Source of the DNA: JBCCTX01 sp965263105
GTDB lineage: Bacteria; Bacteroidota; Bacteroidia; J057
DNA length: 64,000 bases
Assembly: GCA_965263105.1 (NCBI GenBank)
Contig: CBDHGL010000003.1
Coordinates: 124,001-188,000 of the forward strand
Reading direction: 5' to 3'
Below are positions 9,679 through 18,496 of this stretch, piece by piece (the first letter of the stretch is position 1; each line of letters begins with the position of its first letter). Position numbers and translations under genes: made by a program. A model generated the notes under the pieces. That model saw only the letters and a list, made by a program, of their open reading frames with translations, was not told the origin of the DNA and searched no databases.

Positions 9679-12600
9679 ATGTTACCCGTTAAAAATGCAG
9701 GCATATTGCTGGCTTTCCTGGTATTCCAGTTGAGCATTCAGGTAGCTATGGTGGAAGCACAGGCTCCCAAATCCTACATTCAGGTAGACCAATTTGGCTA
9801 TTTGCCTGAAGCCCCCAAAGTCGCGGTTTTACACGATCCCATTGAGGGCTTTAATGCCGCGGATGAATACATTCCAGGTACAACGATAGAAGTAAGAGAA
9901 TCTGAGTCAGAAGTAGTCGTTCTCACGGGAGCCCCCATTCCCTGGAATTCTGGATCTATCCATTCTCAATCTGGAGACAGAGGATGGTGGTTTGACTTTA
10001 GTGCGCTCCAATCACCGGGTACCTATTACCTGTATGATCCAAGTACAGGAGAGACCAGTCATGAGTTTGATATCTCAGAAGAAGTTTATCATACAGTCCT
10101 AAAGACGGCTGTAAAAATGTTTTATTACAATCGATGTAACATCGCAAAAGAAGCCCCCTATGCCGAGGGCCCTTGGACTGATGGTCCCTCTTTTGATGGC
10201 AACTTTCAGGATTTCCAAAGTAGATACATCTACGATGTGGGAAACGCAGCCCTGGAAAAAGATTTATCTGGTGGCTGGTTTGATGCAGGGGATTTCAACA
10301 AATATGTAACTTTTGCCGATGCGGCTGTTCACAACTTACTTTGGGCTTATCGGGAAAATCCTGAAGCTTTCGGAGATGATTGGAATATCCCTGAGTCGGG
10401 AAATGGTATCCCCGATATATTGGACGAGATAAAGTGGGAGCTTGATTGGCTACTGAAGATGAATAATCCAGATGGGAGTACCCATATCAAGATGGGGAGC
10501 CGAAATTATGCAGAAAATCACCTCTATCCTCCCAGTTCAAATAACGATCCCAGGTATTATGGCCCCACCTGTACGTCGGCTTCAATTTCTGTTGCGGGGG
10601 TCTTTGCTCATGCTGCTACCGTATTTAAAGAGTTTCCCTCCTGGGCTCCCTATGTACAGCAATTGCTGCTCCGGGCTCAAAGTACGTGGGACTATGTAGC
10701 GCCTAGGTTGGCCAATAACCAACTCGAAACGGCTTGTGATGATGGAAGTATTGTAGCGGGTGATGCAGATTGGGATGAGAATAAACAACGGGAACAAGCG
10801 GTTGCCTCAGCCATTTATTTGTGGGAGCTTACCGAGCTTCCCCAGTACAACCAGTATATTGTTTCTCATGCACCAGCGACTGAGCCCCTCTCCAGTAATT
10901 TCTGGGGTCCTTATAAATTACCTCTTTATGATGCCTTGCTATTGTATACGGAGACTCCTAACAGAAATAATACCTTAGCACAGAATATAATAAATGCCCT
11001 GGACTCAGATGCCAGTAACAACTGGAATGGATACTATGGATTCAATGAGATAGATTTATTTAGGGCCCATATGCCTGATTGGTCCTATCACTGGGGGAGT
11101 AATTCCCCTAAGGCGAGTTATGGGGTGCTCAATCAACTCCTGATTGAATATGGGATTCTACCGGAACGCCAGGGAACTTTTGCCCAGAAAGCCTTGGAAC
11201 AACTGCACTATTTTCATGGAGTGAATCCACTGGGGATGGTACATTTATCCAATATGTATAGCTACGGTGCTGAGCACTGTGTGAATCAAATCTATCACCA
11301 ATGGTTCGCCGATGGTTCTTCTTGGGATCATGCACTGGAGTCTCCCTATGGCCCAGCACCGGGTTTTTTAACAGGAGGCCCCAATAAAGACTTCACCGTT
11401 TCCAGTTTAAATCCCCCTACCGGACAAGCACCCCAGAAGGCTTACTTGGACTTTAATGATATCCCTACCCAATCTTGGGAAATCACGGAGCCTGGTATTT
11501 ACTACCAAGCTGCTTATGTGAGGCTCTTAGCCAATTTTGCCAAGGGAAATTCAGATACCCTCCCACCAGCAGAATTATGCGAAGCTCAACAGGCTGATAA
11601 TCTCCCCCTATTGCGGGTAGATTGGTCTCAAGCAGGGCATCAAGGTCCGATTCCGATAGAGGTAAACAAAACTCAGATAGATGTGGTGAAGTCTTTTGGA
11701 GCCAAAGCAGATGGGTTGAGTAATGATGGCCCTGCGATCCAACAAGCTCTAAATGCCGCCCTCCCAGGAACCATTGTATTTCTTCCCCCAGGAGAATACC
11801 GTGTGCAGAATACCTTGAACATTCCGGAAGGGGTTGTGCTCCGAGGAACATGTAGTGAAAATTGCCTTTTGCGTTTCGACCTACAAGGGAGCAACCAAGC
11901 CTGTATCGAAATGCTAACCTATGCCTACAATGACTTTGTTCCCGTTCTGGGGGGAATGGGAAAGGGGAGTACGCGTATACGTGTAGCAGATCCGAGTAAT
12001 TTTACAGTGGGAAGTTTTGCCGAGATCCAACAGGACAATGATCCTGATCTTATGTATACTCAATCAACCTGGAATACAGATTGGGCTCAAAACTCTGTGG
12101 GACAGATGCACCAAGTGATAGGAATTGAAGGAAATGAATTGTTGGTTCATCCGGCTCTATTTAATTCGTATACCCTGGAGTTAAATCCTGTAATTCGACC
12201 AACAGGTTTAATCGAAGAAGCAGGGGTAGAAAATTTGGGAATTGTGCGGGAGGATGCCGGGGCTGGGCCAACTATTCATGTGAAAAATGCGGCAAACTGC
12301 TGGATAAGAAATATAGCGAGCGACTCTACTGTAACCAATCATGTGTTAATTGAACAATCCCTGCATATTGAAGTTCGAGACAGCTATTTCCATAGGTCAC
12401 ATGATTATGGAGGGGGAGGAAGAGGCTATGGAGTAAATTGCAGTAAGCACAGCACCCTTAGCCTCGTCGAAAACAACATCTTTCAGACTCTCCGACACGC
12501 AATGATGGTGAAACAAGGGGCCTCTGGGAATGTGTTTGCCTATAATTATAGCCTGGATCCCGTTTGGGATAACTCAGCGACTAATATTCCTCCCGATATC

Positions 12601-13758
12601 TCCTTACATGGCCATTATCCGAGCTACAATCTATTTGAGGGGAACATCATTCAAGAATTGACCTCCTCGGACTACTGGGGTCCCAGTGGACCGGGTAATA
12701 CCTTTCTGAGAAATCGGGTAGAACAATCCAATTTGAGCATACGCGATGCCTCTCATGAGCAACAAATTTTGGGAAATGAACTGACAGGAGGAAATACTCA
12801 AATTGCTATTGATGCATCTGTTAGAAATAGCCTGATTCATGGGAATAATGTGAATGGCTCTATTGGCTGGAATACGCAATTTGGGGATAGTATTCTACCT
12901 CAATCTTTATACCTATGTGAAAAACCTGATTTCTTTGGGGAATTGGATTGGCCCAGCATAGGTCCAGAATTTCCACTTGATTGCCGATCTATTCCTGCTA
13001 AGTTGAGGTTTGAGGCCAAACAAATGACTCTCTGTTCTCCCTTTATCCCCCGCATTTCTGCTTCGGACCCTTGTGGAGATTCTCCTCAAGCCATGGTTAG
13101 GGTACACGCAAAAATCTTTTTAGAAGGCCTATATAATATTGCAACAGGGAAAATGAATCAAGACCTCATCCTAAATGGCCTGCTACCCCAACAGCAACCT
13201 TTTGCTGTAGCTCCGTTTGATTATTCCGGAACTGAGCAATTAGAGACCATTTCGGACTCTCTGGTGGATTGGGTATTAATGGAAGTACGAAACCCAGAAA
13301 ACCCGTCTGAAGTAATCATGACTAAAGCAGGAGTAATTGATATAAATGGATATATCCTTGATCCAGAAGATTTGCAAAAACTGAGCTTCTCAGAACTCCC
13401 GCCTGGAAATTATCTTTTAGCAATATACCATCGCTCTCATTTGGCTGTTTTGAGTTCCGAATCGCTTACTTTTGAAAGTGATCCTCCCTTATTTGATTTT
13501 TCTATATCAACAGACAGGGTCTCTGGAAATGCACAACTAAAGTCTTTGACAACAGGGGTATTTGGTATGTTCTGTGGAGATTATGATAGCAATGGGAGAC
13601 TGAACAACCTCGATTTCAACTTATGGAAACAGGAAGGTGCTATCCTAAATCAATACAGTTCTCCAGATGGAGATGGTAATGGGAACATCAATAACCTCGA
13701 TTTCAACTTATGGAAAAGGAATGTAAGTAAGGTAGGTAATCCCCTGATCCAGAAATAG
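9679..13758 (+). CDS. Secreted GH9 endoglucanase fused to pectate-lyase-like beta-helix and dockerin-like tail
   Basis: A 1359-residue multidomain exoenzyme. After a signal peptide (1-29, ending VEAQA) come a CelD_N-type Ig-like domain (about 30-115) and a family-9 glycoside hydrolase (alpha/alpha)6 barrel (about 120-625). The catalytic-base motif DAGD is at 202-205, a YFHGVNPLG histidine-region motif precedes the end of the barrel, and Glu604 (ITEPG) is the likely acid. From about 665 a right-handed parallel beta-helix begins with VVKSFGAKADGLSNDGPAI, the entry motif of pectate-lyase-superfamily proteins, and runs to about 1085. A linker of beta-rich segments leads to two EF-hand-like dockerin loops (about 1298-1355), DYDSNGRLNNLD and DGDGNGNINNLD. 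No T9SS tail is present. The upstream TTG extension is rejected because the ATG gives a clean signal peptide. Confidence 0.88.
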   Translation: MLPVKNAGILLAFLVFQLSIQVAMVEAQAPKSYIQVDQFGYLPEAPKVAVLHDPIEGFNAADEYIPGTTIEVRESESEVVVLTGAPIPWNSGSIHSQSGDRGWWFDFSALQSPGTYYLYDPSTGETSHEFDISEEVYHTVLKTAVKMFYYNRCNIAKEAPYAEGPWTDGPSFDGNFQDFQSRYIYDVGNAALEKDLSGGWFDAGDFNKYVTFADAAVHNLLWAYRENPEAFGDDWNIPESGNGIPDILDEIKWELDWLLKMNNPDGSTHIKMGSRNYAENHLYPPSSNNDPRYYGPTCTSASISVAGVFAHAATVFKEFPSWAPYVQQLLLRAQSTWDYVAPRLANNQLETACDDGSIVAGDADWDENKQREQAVASAIYLWELTELPQYNQYIVSHAPATEPLSSNFWGPYKLPLYDALLLYTETPNRNNTLAQNIINALDSDASNNWNGYYGFNEIDLFRAHMPDWSYHWGSNSPKASYGVLNQLLIEYGILPERQGTFAQKALEQLHYFHGVNPLGMVHLSNMYSYGAEHCVNQIYHQWFADGSSWDHALESPYGPAPGFLTGGPNKDFTVSSLNPPTGQAPQKAYLDFNDIPTQSWEITEPGIYYQAAYVRLLANFAKGNSDTLPPAELCEAQQADNLPLLRVDWSQAGHQGPIPIEVNKTQIDVVKSFGAKADGLSNDGPAIQQALNAALPGTIVFLPPGEYRVQNTLNIPEGVVLRGTCSENCLLRFDLQGSNQACIEMLTYAYNDFVPVLGGMGKGSTRIRVADPSNFTVGSFAEIQQDNDPDLMYTQSTWNTDWAQNSVGQMHQVIGIEGNELLVHPALFNSYTLELNPVIRPTGLIEEAGVENLGIVREDAGAGPTIHVKNAANCWIRNIASDSTVTNHVLIEQSLHIEVRDSYFHRSHDYGGGGRGYGVNCSKHSTLSLVENNIFQTLRHAMMVKQGASGNVFAYNYSLDPVWDNSATNIPPDISLHGHYPSYNLFEGNIIQELTSSDYWGPSGPGNTFLRNRVEQSNLSIRDASHEQQILGNELTGGNTQIAIDASVRNSLIHGNNVNGSIGWNTQFGDSILPQSLYLCEKPDFFGELDWPSIGPEFPLDCRSIPAKLRFEAKQMTLCSPFIPRISASDPCGDSPQAMVRVHAKIFLEGLYNIATGKMNQDLILNGLLPQQQPFAVAPFDYSGTEQLETISDSLVDWVLMEVRNPENPSEVIMTKAGVIDINGYILDPEDLQKLSFSELPPGNYLLAIYHRSHLAVLSSESLTFESDPPLFDFSISTDRVSGNAQLKSLTTGVFGMFCGDYDSNGRLNNLDFNLWKQEGAILNQYSSPDGDGNGNINNLDFNLWKRNVSKVGNPLIQK

Positions 13759-13784
13759 TGGAATTTTTTTAGGTAAGAATAAGG

Positions 13785-13814
13785 CTGGCCCGATTACTTG
13801 CCTATTCGGGCCAG
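13785..13814. terminator. Hairpin between convergent genes
   Basis: A perfect 9-bp inverted repeat (CTGGCCCGA / TCGGGCCAG, 12-base loop) lies between the glycosidase stop and the SYLF gene stop, where convergent transcripts should end. It lacks a T-run on either side, so efficiency is uncertain. Confidence 0.55.
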
Positions 13815-13829
13815 ATGGATCGATCTCCC

Positions 13830-14513
13830 TTATTCAAAGTCGCTTAGAATCGATTTGATTCGACTTTCAGCTGGGATATTTTCCCGCTTTGGGGAGTGAT
13901 TGAAAAGTTGGTCTGAGCTAAACATTTCCCCATAATAGGCACGATTTGCATCTTTGTCTAATTTCATCTCAGATCCATCCAGGCTAATTCCGGCGAAAAC
14001 ACCCCTACTTCTCGAATAGGAATAGATTTCGGATTCAAAGTCTATATCTGTCTTGGCAGAAGACTGCCGCCCCACGGGGCCAGCAGCAATACCGATATCT
14101 CCACCGATGGTAAATTGTCCCTTATCTCTTGCCAGTCGATTTAAGGTTTGGGCGCTTTTGAAAATGAGGAACAAATCCGTAGAACTATAGCCTATCTGAA
14201 ACCCAACGCTTCCTCCGGCTAATTTTACAAAAGCCGGATCGCTCCAACTTCCATCGTCTTTCCGAATCATGGCTACTCCCTTTCCAAACTTCCCCCCTAT
14301 TACGAAGCCCCCTTTCTTGAGTTTGGGTATGACCACGATAGCCTGAGCTTTTTCTAAAAGAGCTCGAGGAACCCCTTCATCTGGTTGATCGGTTAGAGCG
14401 ACGAGTACTTCTTCAACTTCTTCCAGTTTTTGAGCCTCTTGGTATTGACCAAAAGTGGAAGAGAAAAATAGGAGAAAAACTCCTGTAAGAATTTCAGCAA
14501 TTTTTATATTCAT
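13830..14513 (-). CDS. SYLF (Ysc84-type) lipid-binding domain protein
   Basis: A 227-residue exported protein: signal peptide (1-22, ending TFG), a short helix, then the SYLF/Ysc84 domain (about 40-200). Family segments seen are AQAIVVIPKLKKGGFVIGGKFGKG, VGFQIGYSSTDLFLIFKS, FTIGGDIGIAAGPVGRQ and GVFAGISLDGSEM. In eukaryotes this domain binds phosphoinositides. In bacteria it is found in periplasmic or outer-membrane proteins of unknown role, so lipid binding is the only supported property. It has its own intergenic space on both sides and is probably monocistronic. Confidence 0.9.
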   Translation of the reverse strand: MNIKIAEILTGVFLLFFSSTFGQYQEAQKLEEVEEVLVALTDQPDEGVPRALLEKAQAIVVIPKLKKGGFVIGGKFGKGVAMIRKDDGSWSDPAFVKLAGGSVGFQIGYSSTDLFLIFKSAQTLNRLARDKGQFTIGGDIGIAAGPVGRQSSAKTDIDFESEIYSYSRSRGVFAGISLDGSEMKLDKDANRAYYGEMFSSDQLFNHSPKRENIPAESRIKSILSDFE

Positions 14514-14799
14514 AGAAATGATGTTTCCCTGTGTTTACTAGGTACTTGTATTTTTTGTTTCGACCTAGGAGTTCATGAGTTTTCAAAGGTGATAATACAG
14601 GTAATAAACGAGCATAAATGGGGTATGAAGGCCTAGTTATGCAAGTTTAAATCCCACGAAAGAGGGGAATAGGCTTTACTTTTTGGATGTAAGACATTAA
14701 TTGGTATTGTCGTAATTTTTGTCGTACTTATTTATCGAAAGAAAACAACTACTCAACCCAAACCCTGTTTTTTTCTCACAATTTAACCCACATCACACT

Positions 14800-15081
14800 A
14801 TGGAAAGTTTACTACCACTGATTATTCAACTCGCCAGTGGAGCACTAGGAGGAAACCTAGCTGGCTCTCTGTTTAAAAATGTCTCTTTAGGAACGATTGG
14901 CAACTCGCTTGCCGGTATTTTAGGCGGTGGCCTTGGCGGTCAACTGCTCGGTATACTCGGTGTTGCTACGAGTGGAGGTATGGACCTGACAGGCATTCTT
15001 AGTAGTGTCGCAGGCGGAGGCGTTGGCGGAGGCGTACTTATGGCCATCATCGGCCTAATACGCAAAGCGATAGCTAAATAA
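14800..15081 (+). CDS. Small glycine-zipper membrane-associated protein
   Basis: A 93-residue peptide made almost entirely of Gly/Ala/Leu/Ile/Ser, with repeated small-xxx-small spacing (SGALGGNLAGSLF, LAGILGGGLGGQLLG, VAGGGVGGGVLMAIIG), ending in a basic RKAIAK. Such glycine zippers usually form tightly packed transmembrane or lipid-inserted helices. Function is not recognised. The ATG is preferred over a TTG 27 codons upstream, because the intervening residues are polar and unlike the rest. It is flanked by its own space and a strong terminator, so it is probably a monocistronic gene expressed in its own right. Confidence 0.7.
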   Translation: MESLLPLIIQLASGALGGNLAGSLFKNVSLGTIGNSLAGILGGGLGGQLLGILGVATSGGMDLTGILSSVAGGGVGGGVLMAIIGLIRKAIAK

Positions 15082-15112
15082 ATACTCTGGTCGATTAGTG
15101 TACTCATAATGT

Positions 15113-15148
15113 ACGGGACGCTCCTTATGCAGGATGCGTCCCGTTTTT
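15113..15148 (+). terminator. Rho-independent terminator
   Basis: A perfect 9-bp GC-rich stem (ACGGGACGC / GCGTCCCGT, 14-base loop) is followed directly by TTTT. It lies 32 bases after the glycine-zipper gene stop, on its strand. Confidence 0.85.
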
Positions 15149-15183
15149 ATGGGTAAGTTTCCTGCCTGTCTAAAGAGGAGCCT

Positions 15184-15954
15184 TCACCAAGAAATAACAT
15201 ATTGCCTAATTTCTTCCCCTGTAACCTGTAAGGTATCACGAATAATTTTGGTACCGAGGGGAGTTTCGTTTGCATCTCGGATGAATTCTGAGAAGCTCGC
15301 TTTTACTTCTACCCCCTGGTCGAAGGGAAGGCATATGTCATGTGGTACAAGTGGGAAAAATTCCATGTCATAGTACATGGAATTATCAAAAACTTCTGTT
15401 TCTGATAGTACCCGAAACTCGAGCTCCGCATTCCATCCTGTAGGGCCTTCTTCCCTCCCAACTGTGTCTACTAGCATAACCTGGAACTCTTGAGCTGGGG
15501 TGAGGGCAAAGTCCTTTTGGAAATTAATTGGTAGTTCCTCGTCAGAGAAATATTCTCTCATACGGGTCCTAGGATCAATAGAAATCCAAGCACAATCATC
15601 AGGGACTATATCAAAACTAAAGTCAAGTTCGTCCTGGGAGAAAAAATTAAAAATGTCTGTTTCGTTGTAGGCTTGATCTCGCATATATTCTTGAATATCA
15701 GGGACATCAATCAGGTACTTTCCATCTGCGTCTGTTTTAAGTGTCCAAAACAGAGAAACTCGTCCCCCGACAAAGGCATATATGGTTAAATCGGGAATGG
15801 GATCTCCGGTAAAGGCATCTGTTATTTGGCCTCGAAATAATATATAAGAGTCCGATTGTGCCATGTCAATAGGCTCAGGTGAATTTTCCATACAACTCCA
15901 GATAGCCAGGCAAAGAAATATGGGCGAAAATTTCAACCAGCGGGATAGAATCAT
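15184..15954 (-). CDS. Lipoprotein with CarboxypepD_reg-like domain
   Basis: A 256-residue predicted lipoprotein. Starting at MILSRWLKF gives a signal sequence ending in the lipobox LAIWSC with Cys21 (plus the downstream acidic stretch MENSPEP). A carboxypeptidase-regulatory-like Ig fold follows (about 37-80: ILFRGQITDAFTGDPIPDLTIYAFVGG ... TDADGKYLIDVP). The second half has no motif I recognise. It is likely anchored in the outer membrane or periplasm, with unknown ligand. The 19-codon upstream extension is hydrophilic and would spoil the lipobox position, so it was not used. Confidence 0.7.
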   Translation of the reverse strand: MILSRWLKFSPIFLCLAIWSCMENSPEPIDMAQSDSYILFRGQITDAFTGDPIPDLTIYAFVGGRVSLFWTLKTDADGKYLIDVPDIQEYMRDQAYNETDIFNFFSQDELDFSFDIVPDDCAWISIDPRTRMREYFSDEELPINFQKDFALTPAQEFQVMLVDTVGREEGPTGWNAELEFRVLSETEVFDNSMYYDMEFFPLVPHDICLPFDQGVEVKASFSEFIRDANETPLGTKIIRDTLQVTGEEIRQYVISW

Positions 15955-16019
15955 ACCTAAAGGTACAAAAGGTTCAATTGAAATATATTCAATTTGGGAG
16001 CCTATTACCAAATAGAAAG

Positions 16020-16038
16020 GGCGGCCGGAGAGGCCGCC
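16020..16038 (-). terminator. GC-rich hairpin downstream of ddl
   Basis: A 7-bp all-GC stem (GGCGGCC / GGCCGCC, 5-base loop) lies in the gap of about 310 bases between ddl and the next gene. On the minus strand it is followed by CTTTCTATTT, a weak T-rich tail, fitting termination of ddl transcripts. The rest of the gap (15955-16267) shows nothing clear. Confidence 0.5.
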
Positions 16039-16267
16039 ATATAGGAACTTGCTTGTAAAGGTAGGGAAAATGATGGGACATAACTACCTTCACTATTTCT
16101 GAGCAAAGAATATACCAGTATATCCGAAATTTTCGATATGATGAATTATTGCAAAAGATGAGCCATCCCTTGGTCCAGTTTTGCAATTAATACCAATAGA
16201 GAGGAAATCAATGGCCTTAATTTGCATTTTTTGCGAGATAGCTACATCGGAGTTAATGTCCAGGGGC

Positions 16268-17359
16268 TTATGTTAACCGGGCTCTTTCCAACTGCTGACC
16301 TCTTGAGTGACGATCTAAAGCAAGTTGAATCAAGTGGTCCAGAAGCTGTGAATATTCAATCCCGGTATCTTGCCATAATTGTGGGTACATGCTAATACTG
16401 GTAAAGCCCGGAAGGGTATTGACTTCATTTACATAAACGCGTCCATCTTCACAGAGAAACATATCTACACGAGCCATCCCTTCACAGCAAAGGGTCTTGA
16501 AGGCACTCCTGGCAACTAATATGAGCTTAGCCAATTCTTCTTCTGTTAGATTGGGTGCTGGAATGAGTACTTTTGCATCAGATTCCCCCGCATATTTAGC
16601 TTCGTAATCGTAAAACTCCGATCCGAGAATGACTTCTCCCACACGAGTCGTTTCGGGAACTTCATTTCCCATAACCGCGCACTCCAATTCCCTCCCGGCT
16701 ATCCCTTCTTCAATAATTATTTTTGTATCAAATTTGAAGGCTAGTTCTACTGCTTTTTTAAATTCTTGAGGAGTTTCGACTTTACTAACCCCCACAGAGG
16801 AACCCATATTGGCAGGTTTGATAAATAAGGGGAGTCCAAACTGGTTTCTGAGTCCCACGAAATCCAGGGCATCTTTACTTTCTAAAGAAAAAGCTTGTCC
16901 ATTGGCTACTAGGAGATCCGCCTCCCGGAGAAGTCTTTTGGCAACATCTTTATCCATGGCCACGGCAGAGCCGCATACATCTGGCCCAACAAAGGGAAGC
17001 TCCAATTGCCTCAATACTCCCTGCAAGGTTCCATCTTCTCCATAAGGACCATGAATGATAGGAAAAACTACGTCTACAGAAGGAAGCTTCTTGCCGTTTT
17101 GAATAGCAAAAAATTGACCTGCTGAATCTCCTGGTACCCATCCTAGCATGGGTAGCTCATTGCTTGCAGGCAAGTCACTCCGCGATAAAAAATCCTCTTC
17201 GGAAAGTAGATGCCAACTTCCTCTATAGGAGACCCCTATAAGTAGAACGGAATATTTCTCCGGGTCTAAGGCCTGGTAAATGTTTTTGGCAGATCGAAAG
17301 GAAACCTCATGTTCAGGAGATTTGCCGCCAAAAAGTAATGCGAGAGTTAGTTTTGACAT
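16268..17359 (-). CDS. ddl: D-alanine--D-alanine ligase
   Basis: A 363-residue ATP-grasp ligase that makes the D-Ala-D-Ala dipeptide for peptidoglycan. Family signatures are ALLFGGKSPEHEVSF at the N-terminus, VFPIIHGPYGEDGTLQG, the lysine-containing LPLFIKPANMGSSVGV, EEGIAGRELECAVMGN and the C-terminal ARVDMFLCEDGRVYVNEVNTLPGFT, whose acidic residues and Asn bind Mg2+. Length is typical. The start at MSKLTLALL was chosen because upstream codons are unlike the family and would overlap the promoter. It appears to be transcribed alone, with a heptamer repeat in its leader. Confidence 0.95.
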   Translation of the reverse strand: MSKLTLALLFGGKSPEHEVSFRSAKNIYQALDPEKYSVLLIGVSYRGSWHLLSEEDFLSRSDLPASNELPMLGWVPGDSAGQFFAIQNGKKLPSVDVVFPIIHGPYGEDGTLQGVLRQLELPFVGPDVCGSAVAMDKDVAKRLLREADLLVANGQAFSLESKDALDFVGLRNQFGLPLFIKPANMGSSVGVSKVETPQEFKKAVELAFKFDTKIIIEEGIAGRELECAVMGNEVPETTRVGEVILGSEFYDYEAKYAGESDAKVLIPAPNLTEEELAKLILVARSAFKTLCCEGMARVDMFLCEDGRVYVNEVNTLPGFTSISMYPQLWQDTGIEYSQLLDHLIQLALDRHSRGQQLERARLT

Positions 17360-17375
17360 AGGGTGGGTTAGTTTA

Positions 17376-17400
17376 TAGTCCACAGTCGATGGTCCATAGA
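17376..17400 (-). repeat. Heptamer repeat in the ddl leader
   Basis: Read on the minus strand the units are CTATGGACC, ATCGACT, GTGGACT: tandem 7-mers of the form (A/G)TnGAC(C/T). It lies between the predicted ddl -7 box and the ddl start codon, so it would be part of the mRNA leader. Confidence 0.6.
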
Positions 17401-17413
17401 TATGATTATGGAG

Positions 17414-17421
17414 CAAAGCTA
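17414..17421 (-). promoter_or_regulatory. Bacteroidota -7 box for ddl
   Basis: The minus strand reads TAGCTTTG, an exact TAnnTTTG match, 55 bases upstream of the ddl ATG. The -33 element is not evident. Confidence 0.55.
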
Positions 17422-17460
17422 TAATATTCGAATAAACTAGTGATATGTATCACGAAAAAA

Positions 17461-17478
17461 TTGTGGACCATAGACCAC
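17461..17478 (+). repeat. Heptamer repeat copy
   Basis: Units TGTGGACC, ATAGACC, AC on the plus strand, in opposite orientation to the copy in the ddl leader. It directly abuts the left arm of the inverted-repeat element. Confidence 0.55.
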
Positions 17479-17642
17479 GCAGGCTGGCCGAGAATGGCTT
17501 TTCTGAGAAAGAACCTTCATTCCACTATGTCCCTTTAGGGCCAAAATGAGTCCTGAAGGGACGAAATATCATCAGCTAGGGGAGTTATCCAAGGATATAA
17601 TCCCCTAATCTGTACGACAATTTCCGTTCTCGGCCACCCTGC
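17479..17642. repeat. Structured element with 19-bp imperfect terminal inverted repeats
   Basis: The ends GCAGGCTGGCCGAGAATGG (17479-17497) and CCGTTCTCGGCCACCCTGC (17624-17642) match as inverted repeats at 17 of 19 positions. Inside are two further hairpins: GTCCCTTTAGG/CCTGAAGGGAC (17529-17539 with 17552-17562), and TAGGGGA/TCCCCTA (17577-17583 with 17601-17607) enclosing TATCC-AA-GGATA. It contains no ORF. The architecture fits a small non-autonomous mobile repeat (MITE/REP-like) or a folded RNA. It fills the gap between ddl and a lipoprotein gene. Confidence 0.6.
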
Positions 17643-17654
17643 ACGGACTACCCG

Positions 17655-18140
17655 CTATTTCTCTTTCTTCCTCAACGGGTTAAACACATTCACCATTTTG
17701 GAGAAAAACACCATTTGTTTATACTTATTTTTTACTTTCTTCTTGAATTTTGGGAGTAAGGCAATGAATCTCCGGGTATAGCTTTTAGTAGCTAGCTCTG
17801 CCCCCACCAGTATTTTTTGAGGGTCTGAAAGATTGTGCTGCCAGTCATCAATATCATTATAGATCAGTTGCAGGTCCTTCTCATTTTGTTGAGTAAACTT
17901 ATTGACGTGTTTATAGGTACCTACAACGGTCGGTCGACTCAAAGATTCATCCAATACAATGACCAATTCTTTGCCTAATCCGTCCATTTTTTGCTTGGAG
18001 CTATAATCTCCTTGAGCCAAGTCGGATATAACTTCTCTATGTACTTTTAGCTGTTTGGTGCTGGCACAACTACTGAACAGGGCTGATATTACTAATACCA
18101 GAAGATATAAATTGCGAAAAACTATATTTGTCATATGCAC
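17655..18140 (-). CDS. Small lipoprotein of unknown function
   Basis: A 161-residue protein with a lipoprotein signal (hydrophobic LYLLVLVISALFSSC, Cys25; start at M1 or at M3 two codons later). The mature part is helical and charged, with a basic C-terminus (PKFKKKVKNKYK and PLRKKEK). I do not recognise a family. It is transcribed away from ileS and its tail reaches the inverted-repeat element. It is probably an inner- or outer-membrane-anchored periplasmic protein. Confidence 0.6.
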   Translation of the reverse strand: MHMTNIVFRNLYLLVLVISALFSSCASTKQLKVHREVISDLAQGDYSSKQKMDGLGKELVIVLDESLSRPTVVGTYKHVNKFTQQNEKDLQLIYNDIDDWQHNLSDPQKILVGAELATKSYTRRFIALLPKFKKKVKNKYKQMVFFSKMVNVFNPLRKKEK

Positions 18141-18421
18141 GAAATTTTGTATATTCTCTTTGCTCTAATGAAAATAACAGTAAAATAAACAGTTAGGCTT
18201 ACCTTTATTTAGCTGAAATAAAGCAGATACCTCCCCAAACGATTTTAATTCCTCTCTGTTTCAGTACTTTCCCCCTAAATTATTACGCGTGTCCATCCAA
18301 CCCCAAGGCTTGAATTTAATACTTTCATTTGTGTACCATTAGGCTGGAATGTGGAAAAAAATACGGCCCTATGGAGGTTAAGAATTGCATATACTATTCA
18401 TTTTTGGATGGATTTATTTCT

Positions 18422-18429
18422 TATATTTG
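18422..18429 (+). promoter_or_regulatory. Bacteroidota -7 box for ileS
   Basis: TATATTTG matches TAnnTTTG exactly, 68 bases before the ileS ATG. A TTTG lies 15 bases upstream (18403-18406), slightly close for a -33 element. Apart from this box, the gap of about 356 bases (18141-18496) holds nothing I can identify. Confidence 0.5.
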
Positions 18430-18496
18430 CGCAACAATGTGGAAAAGCTGTGGATAACCCTGTGGAAAAGTACTCTTCTTTGTAGATAAAGCATAC

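Noticed and set aside
18408..18485. 25-codon ORF (MDLFLIFAQQCGK) upstream of ileS as a leader peptide
   Set aside because: It overlaps the predicted -7 box, so its start codon would not be in the transcript.
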